Shown here piece by piece: positions 1-13,200 of a stretch of DNA of 64,000 bases. The notes under the pieces were generated by a model that did not search any database, had not been told where the DNA came from, and saw nothing but the letters and a program-made list of their open reading frames with translations. This stretch comes from Deuterostichococcus epilithicus (taxonomy: Eukaryota; Chlorophyta; Trebouxiophyceae; Prasiolales; Stichococcaceae). Numbering within the stretch: position 1 is the first letter of the stretch; every line of letters starts with the position of its first letter. A program made the position numbers and the translations under genes. The DNA is taken from assembly GCA_033439295.1 (NCBI GenBank), contig JAVTLE010000016.1, forward strand, positions 1,550,001 through 1,614,000, written 5' to 3'.

Positions 1-314
1 CATACGACGATGTCGTTGGGCATGCCGGCGAAGGGCTTGACAGCACACTCAGACCTGCAAGCAGCCTTGTGCCTGCTGCGACAGTTGCACCAGACCAGCC
101 GAACAGGCACTCCAGCCCGGTCTGGGCAACAGGCAGTGCGCCCAGTGTCACAACAGCCCGATGTGCGGCCGAGAACCCCCTGCCATAAATTATTTCGCGA
201 ACTGCAACTCAGTGTCCAGACAAAAGTGCGGGTGGGTGCCGGCGTCAGGTGCGGCTGCGGGGCGCCCGGCGGGCGGATGCGCGGCTGGCACAGCTGAACC
301 AGATTAAGCAGAGC

Positions 315-3300
315 ATGGCGGCCCCCGACTGGGAGCTGGACGACTTCGAATGGTGCGCAGCACTGTGCGGGGCGCCACAATGTGTAGCAAACCTGGCATG
401 CCTGGACTGCAGCTGCCCGCAAAGGTTGATGCTGCCGGCATCGCAAGGCTGGAGGCACTGTCTGCTGCGGCGGCGATGCCGGAGCAGGCACAGAACTCAC
501 AAATTTAGTGGAACTGATGGAGGAGCACGGCACGGACAGCTCATTCCCGCATGCGGCAATCACGCTCTTACAGTTGCTCGGTGCACGGCTGCCGCAGGCG
601 ACCAACGTTCAGGCCGAGCATGAAGCTGGCGCACCAGCCGCCGCGGACGCCCGAGGCTGCCGGCCGCCGCGCCGTGCTGGCTGGCTACGTGGCAGCGCTG
701 GCCGACCTGGCGGCTCCCAAGAAGGCGCTGGCAATTCTATCGGACGCGCTGCGCCTAGAGGCCTTCGATGCCGGCATGAAGGCAGCGCTGCAGCAGCGGC
801 CAGGTCAGCCACTGCTAGCTCTGTGACTACAGACCGATTCTCGACCAGCAAACACAGTTTCGTATTTTGATTGTGTCTGGGGAGCTGAGAGGGCCTCGGC
901 TTTCTGCAAGCAGAGGGCAGCCGCAGAATCTCGGCTGCTGATGGCATGGAGCGACTTGCATTCCTGTCATGCAGACGCGCACGTGCTGGTGCTGGGGGCG
1001 GGGGGAGGGCTGCTGGCGCCAATGGCGGCTGGCGCCGGCGCAGCCCGTGTGACCGCCGTGGAGCGCACACGTATGCTGTACCGCATGGCTCGCCAGGTGC
1101 TGGATGCCAACGTCGCCGCACCAAACATCGATCGCGTCCACCTGATCGACCGCAAGCTGCGCGCTGTTGGCGTCGCAGGCATGATCGCTCGCGCTCCTAC
1201 ATGTCTGCACGTAAAGACAGGCATGCCGGCCCCCAAGTGCACATAACTTTGCATGATGGCGCTGCAAGTGGCATAGACCTGGCTGCTGCTCCCGCCTTTG
1301 CAACACCCAGGTTGTATGCCTACCATTCCAGGTGAGCACCTGCCGCCCGACATCGAGCAGGCGGCCAGAGAGCTGGCTGCTCGCAGCCAGCGCAGCAGGA
1401 GCTGCACCATGTCGTCGCGTCAGCTCGCTGTCTCGGCGCCGCCTTCGCCTGGCACCGCAGACCGACCTCAGGCGGCATCGGCGCCAGCGCAGCAAGCGTG
1501 CGACGAAGCACCAGTGCAGGACGCCTCAGCGGTCGATGACAGCGGTGACGTGTGCCCTCGTGCGTCGGTGCCAGCGCAAGGCTCTGTGGCCCAAACCCCT
1601 GGGGCCTACGGAGACACAGCAGCAACAGGTGGAGCATGTGCGGCAGGCGGCGAGTCAACAGGCGTGGAGCGGGAGCAGCCGAGCATTGAGGCCCGCAATG
1701 CAGCGGCGGTGCTGGACGCTGCCGCGGTCCTGCCGTGCCGAGCGGACGTCCTCGTGACGGACCTCTTCGACCAGGGGTCCGCTCTACTGACATGCATTCA
1801 GTAGCGAAGAGTTCGGCTTCAGCAGGTTGCAGGAAATAGACGGCTGCCTGTCAACCCAGCCAGAGGCCTATCTGGTGGGAGTCCTTTTCAGCCAATTCAA
1901 ATGCGCATATGGACCACACCTAACGCCGATTCTACGCACCGGCTGCAGTGTTCTTGGGCTGGGGCTCCTGCCTGCAGTGGACTATGCTGCGGCGCGGCTG
2001 CTGGCGCCGGATGCCATCATTGTGCCCGCCAGGGTGCAGGTGAGAGCTGCAGCTGGGTCAAACGGCCGCATCTTCAGCCGCGATGTGACTGTAGCATGGT
2101 GGCGCAATGAAATAGTGCCACCAGGACGTGTGCCATCACAAAGATGTCCAGTTCAGGTCATGATATCATCACGTTGTGATGCCACGAAGCCATGACGCAG
2201 GTGTATGCCATGCTCATCGAGCTGCGCATTGGCGAGGTAGCGGGCTTCGACCTGTCCTGTATGAACACCTACCGGTGGCACCCCCACATCGAGCACATTG
2301 AGCTGGACAGGTGCTACCTCGACACGGTCTTGAGGTCACCTGCAGCGTAGCTTCCAGCGATTGAGCAATCTGTGTCGAACCTGCAAGTCTGTCTACTAGA
2401 GTCTGGTTTCTACGGCCAAAATGCCAGCGCACGTGCAGTTCCATATCGGCCTCGAAAAAAGGTTCACCGACCGGGAACTTGGTGATGCCCTTTTGCAGGG
2501 TGCCACATCAGCGGCTATCGCAGCCCTTCCTGGCACTGACACTCGACCTCCAGCAGCGGGTGGCGGTAGCGGCGTCCGGCGGTGATGCCGCTGCAGACGC
2601 CGCCGGCGCTGGCGGCGGTCCCGACGTCGGCTCAACAGGCAGGGCGGCCGACGCCGGCTGCAGGCAGCTGGCGCCCTTTGATGCCGGGCAGCGCCACGCG
2701 GCGGAGTGGCAGCAGGTCGAGAGGGTGGACGTCCGCATCGAGGCTGGCGGCACCTGGAACGCCGTGGCCTTCTGGTTTGACCTGGACATGGGGCGCGGCA
2801 GCGGCGCGAGCATTGGCAGCTGGCAGGGCCCCGACTCTGCAGAGACCGTGGCGGGTGCTGGCTCAGACGCCTCTGGAGGGTGCAGGAGCGTTGGCAGCAG
2901 CTGGCAGCAGAGCGTGCAGTATTTGGATGGGATGACGGTGCAACAGGTGAGCATCTGCCGATCACAGGGAGAAGTTTATCCCATGGGCTTGATTCCGTTC
3001 GTGAAGCTGAGGAACCTTTCTTGCCGATGACTAAGCTGGTGGGCGATGGCAGGTCCCGATAGCTGAATGCTGCCGTCCGTGATCCTCCAGTGCTGTAGCC
3101 TGCACACGCCTCAAGAAGTCTGGAGCAGCCCTGCCCATCCGCCACAGCATTGTTGTCCATGCGTTGTGCAGGGCGGGACGGTGGAGGTGCTGGTCCGGCA
3201 GGACGCGGGGCAGCTGCACTTTGCAGGCAGCCCGCCGGCGCGGCGGCCGCGGCACGCCTTCCTGCCGCGCTGGCACTTCGACATGCTGGGCGACGCTCAG

Positions 3301-6106
3301 CGCAACGCGGCCTACCAGGCCGCCATCGAGCGCGCGGTGAGGCAGCTTCAATCTTGATCCTACTGCTGAAAGCTTGCATGTTTCACAGTGGGGGCTGCGC
3401 AAGGCCCAGCATGTTGGCCCCCCGAACCAGCAGTCAGTGCGCGGCAGTTGATAACTCAAGCTGACCTAGTCCGCGTTTGAGCTGGCAGTCTATCAAATCG
3501 CACACCTGTGCCAGTTGATGTGATGCCAGTATTCAATCTGGCGATGCCATTCTGACGATGCAGCACACCTGCGCAGGTTGCGCTGAAGCGCGCGGTCGGC
3601 TGCGGCCACATCCTGGCGCTGGACATCGGCGCCGGCTCCGGGCTGCTGTCCTTGATGGCCGCCAAGTGCGCTCGCCGCTGCTGCAGGCCGAGATTTGCAA
3701 CAACTGCTGACACTGCAAAACGGAAGCAATCCCTGTTGCCGCTCAATCATCGCATCTGGGGCTTTGAAAACCAGCTTCTGTGTGTTAGCAGGCGGTTGTT
3801 TCACAGACATTTTCAAACTACCACAAACAAAGAGACATGCAATCTCGCCGCTGCAGGGCGGGCGCAGACCAGGTGGTGGCGGCGGAGATGAGCGGCCACA
3901 TGGCGGACGCCGGCGGCGAGGTGGTCGCCGCCAATGGCTTTGGCGCCCGCGTCATGATGATCGACAAGGACGCCCGTCGCATGGACGTGGTGCACCTGCC
4001 TCTTTTAGAGTCCAGTTGGATCCCTAATGGCGTGTGCAGCAAGCAGGACTTGAAGTGGCGCAAGACGAGAGTCAAGGCACTGAATTATGCATGGCATTCT
4101 GTGCAGGTGCGCAAGCCGGACGGCACGCCGCCTGACATGGACCGCAAGGCCGACATACTCGTGTACGAGGTGCGGCAGCCTATTCTGAGGAGCAAATTCT
4201 TTATCTATTCAAGGCAGCAGTGCCCTCTTGGTGCATCATTCATTTCCTGAGCCGCTTGACACCACTGCAGTCCAGCCCTCTGCACTTGAATCTCCACTTT
4301 AGCCCTCTACAAAGCAAGATGGTGAGTGGCTGCATAAGGTCATTACTGTCCTTGCCTCAACCTCCACAGCCGTTCAACACTGTTCTCTTCCCCGTCTGCC
4401 ATTGAGGACGCTGCACCGCTACATTCAGGTGTTCGACTCAGGGCTGATTGGCGAGGGCGCGCTGCACTCAGTGCTTGCCGCGCGATCCAAGCTGCTGGTC
4501 CCCGACGCGCTCATGGTGCCGGCCGCCGCCACCGTCTTCGCACAGCCGCTGCAGCTGCGGCGGCACGGCCGCGCCCGTGGTTTTGACGTGTCCTGTGCCA
4601 ACCGCTGGCACTGGCGTCCCGACTACGAGGGCGTCGAGCTGGGCCTGTGCAGGTGCATTTTCAATGTCCGTGCTCTTTGTTCTTGCAACATGCCAGCGAG
4701 TAGACTGTGCCAGTCATTGGAAAAAAACCTCCCGCTGGAAAGTGCTGGGAGTCGACTTCACTCCAGGGTCGCGCATAGCCTGTGCTGTTGAGAGCTGTAC
4801 GCCAGCTTACCGGGCTCTGCTCACCTCCAGAATCGACGAGCAGACCTTCATGAGGTGGCACCTGACCATGCAATGGCATTCATCTGACAATTCCTAGCGC
4901 CCTGTGTCGGTGCAGAGACGAGTGGACGGCACTGGGGCCGGTCATGGAGGTCATGGGCTTCGACTTCTATGCTGCCGAGGCCAACATGGCGCCGGTGGCG
5001 GTGGAGCTGACAGTGCGCATCACGCAGCCCGGCGTCTGGAACGCGGTCGCCTTCTGGTTCGAGCTGCAGCTGGATGAGGAGACGCGCCTCGACACCAGCC
5101 CCTACTGCGACAAGGTGCACCCTGCATCATGGCGTGCCATGCGGTGGTCTGCAGCACAGAGAAGGGCTAAACATGCCAGCATCCTGTCGCGCCCTGGCCC
5201 ATGTGTCGGGAGCCTGCGGGGAAAGGGAGATGGCGCAAAGCAAGCGGAGCAGTGTGTTGCGCGAGACAGAACGCTACATGGCTGGTAGGTGAGGCCCCTC
5301 TGCAATTCTATGCCAGTCATCTGCAGCAAACACTGGCACGGCATGCCTGCACCTTTGCAGCGGGCATTGCAGTGGCTCAGTACATGAGCGACACATGATG
5401 TTGGTGCCTGCAGGACGGCAACTGGCGGTAGGCGCTGCAGCAACCTCTCACCGGCTTTCTGACGATGACAGTGTCGACTGCAGGGCGGCACCTGGCAGCA
5501 GGCGGTGCAGTGGCTGGAGGAGGTGCGCGTGGCGCCCGGCACGCGGCTGCCGCTGACGGCCAGCCACGACACCTACGGCATTGCCTTTGCCCGCAGCCCG
5601 CCCCCAGTTGACACCGCAGACGAGGCTGCCGGCGCCGCAGGTGCTGCCGCGAAAAGCAGGTCTGCCGGGCAGTGCAGCACGGGAACGGCAGCACTGCCGA
5701 CTGGCGTCCTGCTACAGGTGTGGTCACGGTGCAGATGCACCTGCGACTCGACACTTGCCACAGCTGGTTGTTGCTTCATGCGCACATTGGTTGTAGCGAA
5801 CACTAGACCCGATGAGTACTCAATACAAAACCATTCTGTGCTTTGCCTCGCTATCAGCGCCAATTCAACTTATGAGCCAACCAGCATTATACCGATTAAA
5901 TCTGCTCCGCATCACAGGACCGCGTGTGGGACTCAGCATACAAGCAGCTGGCGGAGCTTTATGGGCAGCTGGCCAAGTCCTGCATCCAGAACCCGCTCGA
6001 GTTCCGGTCGGTGGCGGCCGCGGCGGTGGCATTTGGTGCCCGGCCGCACGACTTCGGGCTCGACACTGAGCAGGCCGTGGAATTCTGCACCAAGATGATG
6101 GCCTGA
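315..6106 (+). CDS. PRMT7: Tandem-module protein arginine methyltransferase, PRMT7-like
   Basis: Multi-exon gene for an S-adenosylmethionine-dependent arginine methyltransferase with two Rossmann + beta-barrel modules. An N-terminal helical, TPR-like stretch is coded at 613-803. Module 1 starts at 975 with a glycine-rich SAM motif (VLVLGAGGGLLAP). Its double-E loop is altered (TDLFDQ...VLGLG, 1745-1970) and its barrel contains WNAVAFWFDLDMG (about 2755-2790). Module 2 runs from 3171: WHFDMLGDAQRNAAY, then LALDIGAGSGLLSLMAAK (3577-3664), an intact double-E loop YEVFDSGLIGEGAL (4160-4460), and a barrel with VWNAVAFWFELQLDEE (about 5035-5085). The last exon begins near 5918 and ends in TGA at 6104-6106. 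Order and motifs match PRMT7; helices before tandem modules also recall PRMT9. The start is taken as the in-frame ATG at 315, but the frame is open upstream, so an earlier exon is possible. Exon-intron borders are inferred from conserved protein and GT/AG signals. Confidence 0.82.
5411..5440 (+). repeat. Intronic copy of acceptor plus exon head (PRMT gene)
   Basis: Bases 5411-5440 match 5481-5510 at 25 of 30 positions, offset 70 bp. The downstream copy is the CAG acceptor and start of the real exon coding GGTWQQAVQW. The upstream copy keeps CAG but soon meets an in-frame TAG, so it is not usable as coding sequence. Confidence 0.75.
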
Positions 6107-6711
6107 GTGCCGGCAGACTGAGGAAAGCACTTTTTGTGTAGATGGCCAGCTTGTCTGTTGCATGTGCAAGGCTGTTGAAGGTGTCACCAGGCCCGCAGTG
6201 CATGGCTGTGGCAGTTCAGCGGCAAATGCAACACGAGCCGGGAGGTTGCTGTGTGGGGAAGACCAACCAACGACGTCTGGACGCTTTACATTGTGCACGG
6301 AGCGAAACCACTACAGCGATCGGGACTGCTTCTGACAGGCACTTGTTCATGGAAGTGATGCCTAGTTCTGGCAGTGCGCAGGACTGCTGACGACACGACA
6401 CAGGCGCTCTGAAACCACAAACACCATGACCTATGTACATAGCTAGGCCGTCTGACGTGAACCCTGATGTCTGGAATCGGCACCCTGTTAGCTAGGAGCC
6501 TGAGAAACCTGAGAAGCACAAGAGTGCGGCAAAGAATGTGCAGCGGCAAGACTCGGCCACGAGGTAGGTGGCGCCATTGCGCCGCAAAGAATGGGTCCAC
6601 CTGACATTCAGGAGCTGCTGCCTCAGGCTGCCGGCCGGCAGGCTCAGGGCTCGGGCCGCTGCACAGGCGCAGCGGTAGTGCCATCTAGTGGCGCCGCGAC
6701 AAGCGCAGCGC
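6107..6711. other. Intergenic region between convergent genes
   Basis: This stretch separates the 3' ends of the arginine methyltransferase gene (+) and the hypothetical gene (-). Only short, non-conserved open frames occur. It should hold both 3' UTRs; I see no gene, repeat or RNA structure in it. Confidence 0.6.
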
Positions 6712-9493
6712 TCAGTGGCAGGGCGAAGACGCTCGCAGCGCCACCCGGCTGGCGGCCAGCAGGTCGGAGCCGCCGCCCACGCTGATGCTGGCCCGCAGCG
6801 AGCCGCCAGACGCGGCCACGGCCGCCGCAANGCGCCGCGACGGCAGCCGAACAGCAAAGTCCGGCTCGAGGGCCTGCACATCGTGCCCCGCTGCCGCCGG
6901 CTGCGCCTTCAGCTCCGTGGCGGCCGCCTGCAGGGTTGGAACATCGGGTGGGCTCAGATGTGCTGCCAGCAGGGGAGAAGGGGTGAGGGTGCCATGGCAC
7001 GTGCGGTACGGCGCGTGCTGCTGACACGGCACATGCTGTTCAGGAGGATAGCGCCCAAGCCACAGACGAGCATGGCAGCCTCGCTCAGCGCAGCCCCTGC
7101 AGCCGGGTCCATGCTGCCTGGCGATCCACGGCAAGCATCGTGTGCGCCAGCAGTCGGGACAGCGGTCAGGCGGGGCGAGAGGAGGCGGGGAGCGTGCCTG
7201 CAGGTCGGCGCAGCGGGAGGAGGTGTGCAGCTGCGGCTGCGTGCTGCCGCTGGCGAGCGAGCTCGGCTGGGAGTCCGCGTCGCTGCTGCCCGCTGATGTC
7301 AGGGCGACATCCTCCGCCGACGGCGACGATGGCGCCGGCTGCGCCGCCACCGCACGGACCTTGCGGCGCCGCGAAGTGGGCGGACCGCGCCACAGCGGCC
7401 GCACGAACTCCTCGATGTCCACCTGCGACTCCCGCATGGCCGTCCAGCCCTGCACGGTACAGGCGGGAGAAGTGGGCTCAGCACCTGACATGCCTGCTTT
7501 GCACAAAAAGTTCGATGCTGGCTTGCTGTCCGCGGCCCGCAGTTGCTGCGGCTGCGGCTGAGCGGAGGCGCGCCGACAGGACACGATCGCAGGCTGGGCA
7601 TGTGCACATTGTTGTCGGCAGCAGTCCAGTCAGCAGTGCTGGCATGGCGGGCCTGACTTGTACAATGCAAAACTGACCCTACAAAGCCAGAGCGGCCTTG
7701 ACAAGCGGCTTCCTTTGTGGCTGCTGGACGGCAGATCAGCACGTCAAGCACACCTGCGGCGCGGCGGCGAGGGCGGAGGGGCCCTGCTGCTGCAGCTGCA
7801 TGCGGCGGTCCAGCGTCACAAAGCGTGCCAGCGGCGCGTCGGCGGCGGGCATCTCCGACAGGCACAGCCCCTCCGCCGCCAGCTTGGCCGCCAGCCTCGC
7901 CTTGATCGGCCCCTCCTGCGAGGATGCCGTCACCCACGACCGCATGCTGCGATCGTGGCGCGAGGCCTTGCGCGCCTGCAGCAGAGCACATCACAGCACC
8001 CATCAGCTGTCAGCTTGCGGCTGGGCGTCTGCCCTGGGTGGTAGCATGCAGGCAATCACGAGCTGCTGTTGCACGCTTGTGGGCGGCTGGATGCAGCAGG
8101 ACGAGTGCACCACGCTACAGGCACCATGCATCGGCAGCGGGAATGTGTGCGTGGGGGACTGAGCATGCCGCACCTCGGGGCTTTCCGTGCGCAGCCGCAT
8201 CGCCTTGTACTCGGCCACCATGGCCTCCGCCTCCGGGAAATACAGGTGCGGCTCCACGCCCTCGGGATGGTCGTAGTAGCGCTGCGCCGCAGCCGCAGCC
8301 TGCGGCAGCCAAGAGCAGCATGTGTCAGTGCTTGTTCCGCCGGCTGCGAGCTCGCCAGCACACCCGCGATGGTCTGGAAACGCACGGACTGCCGGCGCTG
8401 CCTGCGTGCCACTGCAGCCTAGCCGCCGCCATGCTGCAGGGTGGCTAGGGCGTGGCGGTCGGAGCAGACCGTCTGATGCGTATGCAACGCGGCAGGAGGC
8501 AGCTATGCCATCAGTGCAGGGCGCTGCGGCGGGCAACAATACTGACATAGTGTCGACACGGGCGCTTCGAGTGCGTCAAGGCTTCAGGCCACAGCGTGAC
8601 AGGCGTGCGCACACCTCAGCAGGGCTGGCGAAGGCTGCGGCGGGCAGCGCCTCGGGCATCGCCTTGGGCGCCTCAGCTGGGGGCGCCTTGGCAGCCTGCT
8701 TGGCGGCGCGGCGCGCGGCGCCGGACTCCTCCGTCGTCCTGCGGGCGCCCTTTACTGGCCTGCGACGGAAGGCATCAGTCGTGTCAGGTGTTCGGCACAA
8801 CAGGGTCAGCCATGCCATCAGACTGTCTGACTGGGCTTTCATCGTTCTCAAGCAGCTGGCTGCCATGCTTCGAGCAGCTCGGCTGGCTGCTTGCTGGAGC
8901 TGCGGTTGCAATACAGGCATGCGGAGGGCTTGTGCTGTGCACGAGCCACAAACGAAACATGTTGCAGGCGACAGGCATCGAACGCAAAGGGCAGCTCACC
9001 TGGTGTCGGCAAGGCTGCACGGATGCTGGACCGCCTCGCCGCCGTCGGCTGCAGCATACACAAGGCCGTCAGGACGCCATGTCGCCGCAAGACGGCTGCT
9101 TGCCAACAGCGAGGCAAACTCAACACGAAGCCATCAGGGCGGAGGCCGGCGGAGGGCATGGCAGCACCGCACCTGCTGCGCCGCGGCTGGGAGCCATGCA
9201 GCTGAACAGGCTGAGGATGGCCGCCATGAAGCCGGCGCCCTGCAGGCAGCAGACAGGCAGGCTGAGAAGGTTGCAGGTCCGTAGGTACAAGTGTCGCGTT
9301 GGCCCGGGCCGCACGGCTGCAGCAAGCCGCCGGCGCCGGCCCCCTTCATGTGCCATCGCAATCAGGCAGCTTTGTAAGAGCAGCTGGCTGGCCAGCCGTG
9401 GCTATGCAGGCCAGCACCAGGCCCGATGCCTGCACTCACCTGGCCCGTGGTACGTGGCTCCTGGCTGGGCTGGCTGCGGGCTGCGCTCGCCAT
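6712..9493 (-). CDS. Hypothetical multi-exon protein
   Basis: I do not recognise this family. Exons join in frame with GT-AG borders: 9493-9440 (ATG, MASAARSQPSQEP), 9240-9173 (hydrophobic FMAAILSLFSCMA), 8754-8615 (Ala/Lys-rich), about 8300-8177 (AQRYYDHPEGVEPHLYFPEA), about 7975-7757 (charged, helical, RMQLQQQGPSALAAAPQ), and 7465 down to a stop at 6712. The last open stretch may be one exon or may be split by an intron from about 7198 to 6928. All phases are compatible, and the run YYDHPEGVEPHLYFPEAEAM looks constrained. The short hydrophobic segment near the N terminus could be an organelle- or membrane-targeting element. One N lies in the last exon at 6831. It is divergent from the U-box gene and convergent with the methyltransferase gene. 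Function is unknown. Confidence 0.6.
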
Positions 9494-10238
9494 GGCTGCG
9501 GCTGATGAGTTAGAGGTGCAGCGGGGCAGCGAGGCGCACGGAAAGCGGGGACAAAGAGTGAGAGGGCGAGTCTCGGGCCGGCGTTTGTAATTTAAAACCC
9601 CCGGATTCCCGCGTTTGATGCGAGATTCCCGTGAGGACTTGTCACAAACCCGCTGGTGAATCAAGTGGCGGTACTGCGATTTCGCCAGTCCCCATATCAA
9701 ACAGTTCTGCTGAATCTCTTGCATTCCGAACACATTCGCCTTCACGAGGCAGAAACTTGCCCGCCGCGGCGAAAGGTGGCGCCAGCTTATTGGGTCGCTC
9801 CTCGGAACTTCCGTCGTGAGCTGACCGCGGCGGAGCTCCGGCAGCAGTGCTGCCAAGCGGCCTACCGCTTGCGGTCTACGGTCGCGTTGGTTCCACAATC
9901 TTGCTGGCCAGAGGAGGCACAAGGTGTCGATGAACTTTGCACCCTCGCTCCAAGGCTCCAAGGCATTTCGTCGAACGCTGACTCTCATCAGGCATTTGGG
10001 TCCGGATCTGATGTCAGCGGATGGGCTTCATCCGTAGTCCTTGAGTGCAAACCATGCCACACGAAGGCCTGAACACCTCTGGAGCTCTCTTAGGCGCAAT
10101 GTGCATGCAGGCATTTGCGCACACTGATGCAGTGCCTGCACCCTGTGGCATTGCGAGACAGGAGCTGCAGCGAGCCTCAAGCACAAGTAAGCAATAACTG
10201 GCTCTGTGATGTGCTTGATTGCAGCGCCGCGGTGAACG
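9494..10238. promoter_or_regulatory. Shared upstream region of divergent genes
   Basis: These 745 bp lie between the start codons of the hypothetical gene (-) and the U-box gene (+), so both promoters should be here. GC is lower around 9590-9620, with an AATTTAAAACCC stretch. No conserved motif or gene could be supported. Confidence 0.5.
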
Positions 10239-13200
10239 ATGGCCAGCAAGGAGGCGCTGCTTGCGGCGGTGGGCAAGCATGCCAAGAAGCTGCAGAAGGT
10301 AGGCATTCGGTCAGCAGATGTGCACGGATGATGTCGATGTTAAGACCCTCTGATGCTGCGTCAACATGGAGTCGTTGTTCAAACCACGTCACAAGGGCCA
10401 TGGCACAGAGGTAATCTCGCAGCACTCCTGCCGGACAGGCGGGTCCTTCCTGGCTGGTCCATCCTGACAGGCGGAAATCGACCTGGTGCATGCTGGACAC
10501 CGATTCGGGCAAGAGCGACTCATCTGGCAGTCTGCTCCCATGATGCAGGCGGTGGGGCAGTCAGGCCCCGGTGCGGCTGACCGCGTCGCCGCACCACTTG
10601 TCCAGGTGCAGCCTCTATCATATACATGTGCCGCAATTGAGTTTGACATGCGTCCCTGACGCATCAACTCTCTGTAGGCAGGCATACTGGGTCCGTCTTC
10701 AGGTGTCCATAACTCTCTGTGCTGGAACGCAGATTGCCGGCATCTTCTGCTCCAATGACCCGACACAGCTAGCTGGCAGCGCTGCATCTCCTGATGAGTA
10801 TGCCAAAACGATGGACATGGTGTGCTCTTGTTCTCTGTCTGAATCATGACACTCAGACGACGTTGGGAGATTCCGGGTGCCTGCTTCAGACAGCCTGCAG
10901 CGCAGTACCAGTGGCTAGCAATGCAATGCCCGACATCACTGCAGCTGGCAATCAAGAACATGTTGGCTTATTGCTGCAGCCTGATCTGGGCTCGCTGTCA
11001 GATTTATAAAAGGAGTGTCCCGTGTCTCAGTGGGTCCAGTCATTCGCATTGCTCAACACCGAAGGACTGCCGCTGCTCGTTGCACTGGTGGGGGTAAAAA
11101 GATAGGACAGGGCGTTGCAGAGGTGGAGTTTGGGTAGCACCGGGCGTCTGCAGGGCGGGGCCTTTGCCGCGAGCTGCTGAGCCATGTGCAGCCCTACCCA
11201 CACCTCGATGCCACGACTCGCTGCTCTCTGGCTAACCAGCACAGGCAACAGGTGCATTTATTTGTGCCAGGAGGCTGACGCACAATCACGACTAATCCGC
11301 AGGTGATCAAGAATGTCAGCAAGGCCATTGCTCGCCAGGACGCTGTCACGTCTGCGGAGAAATCCAGGCCCGGGTCCGTGGCCGCCATCGTGACGGGGCT
11401 GTGCATTGCATGCCGCCCGGGCTCTGATGCGCTGACGCAGGCGCTCGGCCCCGCGGCGCCGCAGGTGCTTTCCCACCGAGCTAGCGAGAGCTGTTATGAC
11501 ACAATGACACACCTGCATCGGTGGCATGTTGCTGCAGGCAGCGTGTGCCAGGGTGCGTGGAGGTGGCCACCGGGTTGTGTAGCGTCCCTGTCAAGGCCTT
11601 GTGTGCCTTCCATCTGCCCTGCATGTCTGCACAGCCGGTGTGACGGCAGTGCGACGATTCATGTGCGATGCTGCAGCTGCTGGCCTGGGCGGAGGCAGTC
11701 GACCACTCCAAGGCCCTGCAAGTACCAGAAGGCGCCGAGGAGTCTACAGCTGCAGCTGATCGGGTGGTGCGTGTTTGCTTGAGCCAACCCGCTCTCATGT
11801 AAGCACATTGTCCCAGTGTTGCACAGCTGGTGCTGCCGCTTCACATCCTCGCTCGCACATCATCCCTCTGGGAAATCGCGCAAAACGTGCTGTAGCGACT
11901 TCACACAGGGTCTGCACTGCTCGCGTCTTGCTCATGACTGCACCCTATCTGCAGTCCATCATCACTCTCTGCTGTGTCATCTTCGCAATAGGCAAGGGCG
12001 AGGCGGCTGCTGCTGGCGTGTGCAGCATGCATGTTTCCCAAGACTGCCGCCTGCACCCTGATTGTACATACCCTGCAGGGCGTTGGTACATGCCTTGCAG
12101 TCCGTGCTCACCCTTGGTGTCGCAGGCGGAAGCGACGCAGCTGCTGGCGCGTGTGCTGCACACCGACCTGCCTGCCAACGCCACCAAGGCCCTGAAGGCC
12201 GACACCACCGCCTTCGACAAGACGCTGAGCCTAGTGCGGACTGAATCAATCATGATAGGGGTGTGTGACGGAAACGTACTGCACAATTCAATGCAAGAGC
12301 CCTGATGGGGGCTGCTCATCAACCTCCATTCACCATTTCGGCGCACCGATTGTCAATATGTCAGAACGTCTGACTGAGCGCCTTCATAGCTCCAAACGAA
12401 TCTGGTCTGGACAGGCAGAGAAGCTGAACGCAGAGCTAGGCGCCTGCTTCAGCTGCAGCTCACACCCCTGGCGGCAACTTGGTTGGTCCTGCTGATTGAG
12501 CTCAATGCAGACAGGCGGAGAGGCTGAACGCGGAGCTGGGATCGCGCCTGGCAGTGGCGCTTGCTGAGTGTAGCGCAGAGGAGAAGCACACCGACGAACA
12601 AGACGACGATAGAGCGGCGGTGGCCGTGACCCGCCAGCTGGCGGAGAGTCTGTCCGCCACGCTGGCGGCGCTGGTCAAGCTGCCGCCGCCCAAGGGGAAG
12701 TGGACCAACGTCCACCGCCGCCGCCTGCTGCAAGTGCGGCAGCCTTCCTGTCTCGGCGGTCAGTCACGCACGAGCAACTCCTTATGACCTGCTTGTCAGG
12801 CATTGTGCCTTGGTGCAATTGCCAGACCTTGACAATGACAGCACGGAAGCATCAAGGTTCCACAACCTGCTGTCGGCTGCAGGTGCTCAGGCACGTGGTG
12901 CAGCACATGACGTCCGCTCCTAGCCTGTGGCGCTACTGGGTGCCCATCCTGGCCGACGCCGCGCCGCCCCTCGTCTCCCAGGCCGCCATCACAAGGTGCT
13001 TGACTATCGTCGAGCGCATTGCATGGTTCACCAGTGCTGACGAGCTTGGGACAGTGGTGCTTGTTGTGATGCGACCATGCTTCCAGGGTGGCGATTGCAG
13101 CATTGACACTGTCAACAAGTAAGGAAGTCTGACAGTGTCTCGCACCAATAATGTGCATGTTGTGCATGACAGGCAGCCCTGGAGTGATGTCTCCGAGTTC

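Noticed and set aside
391-507. Open stretch MPGLQLPAKVDAAGIARLEA as a possible exon of the methyltransferase gene
   Set aside because: Joining 354 directly to 613 keeps the frame (DDFEW then PSMKLAHQ), whereas including this block ends in a stop.
9656-10072. Open frame of 138 codons on the plus strand
   Set aside because: No conserved motif, no splice context, and it lies in the shared promoter region of two divergent genes.
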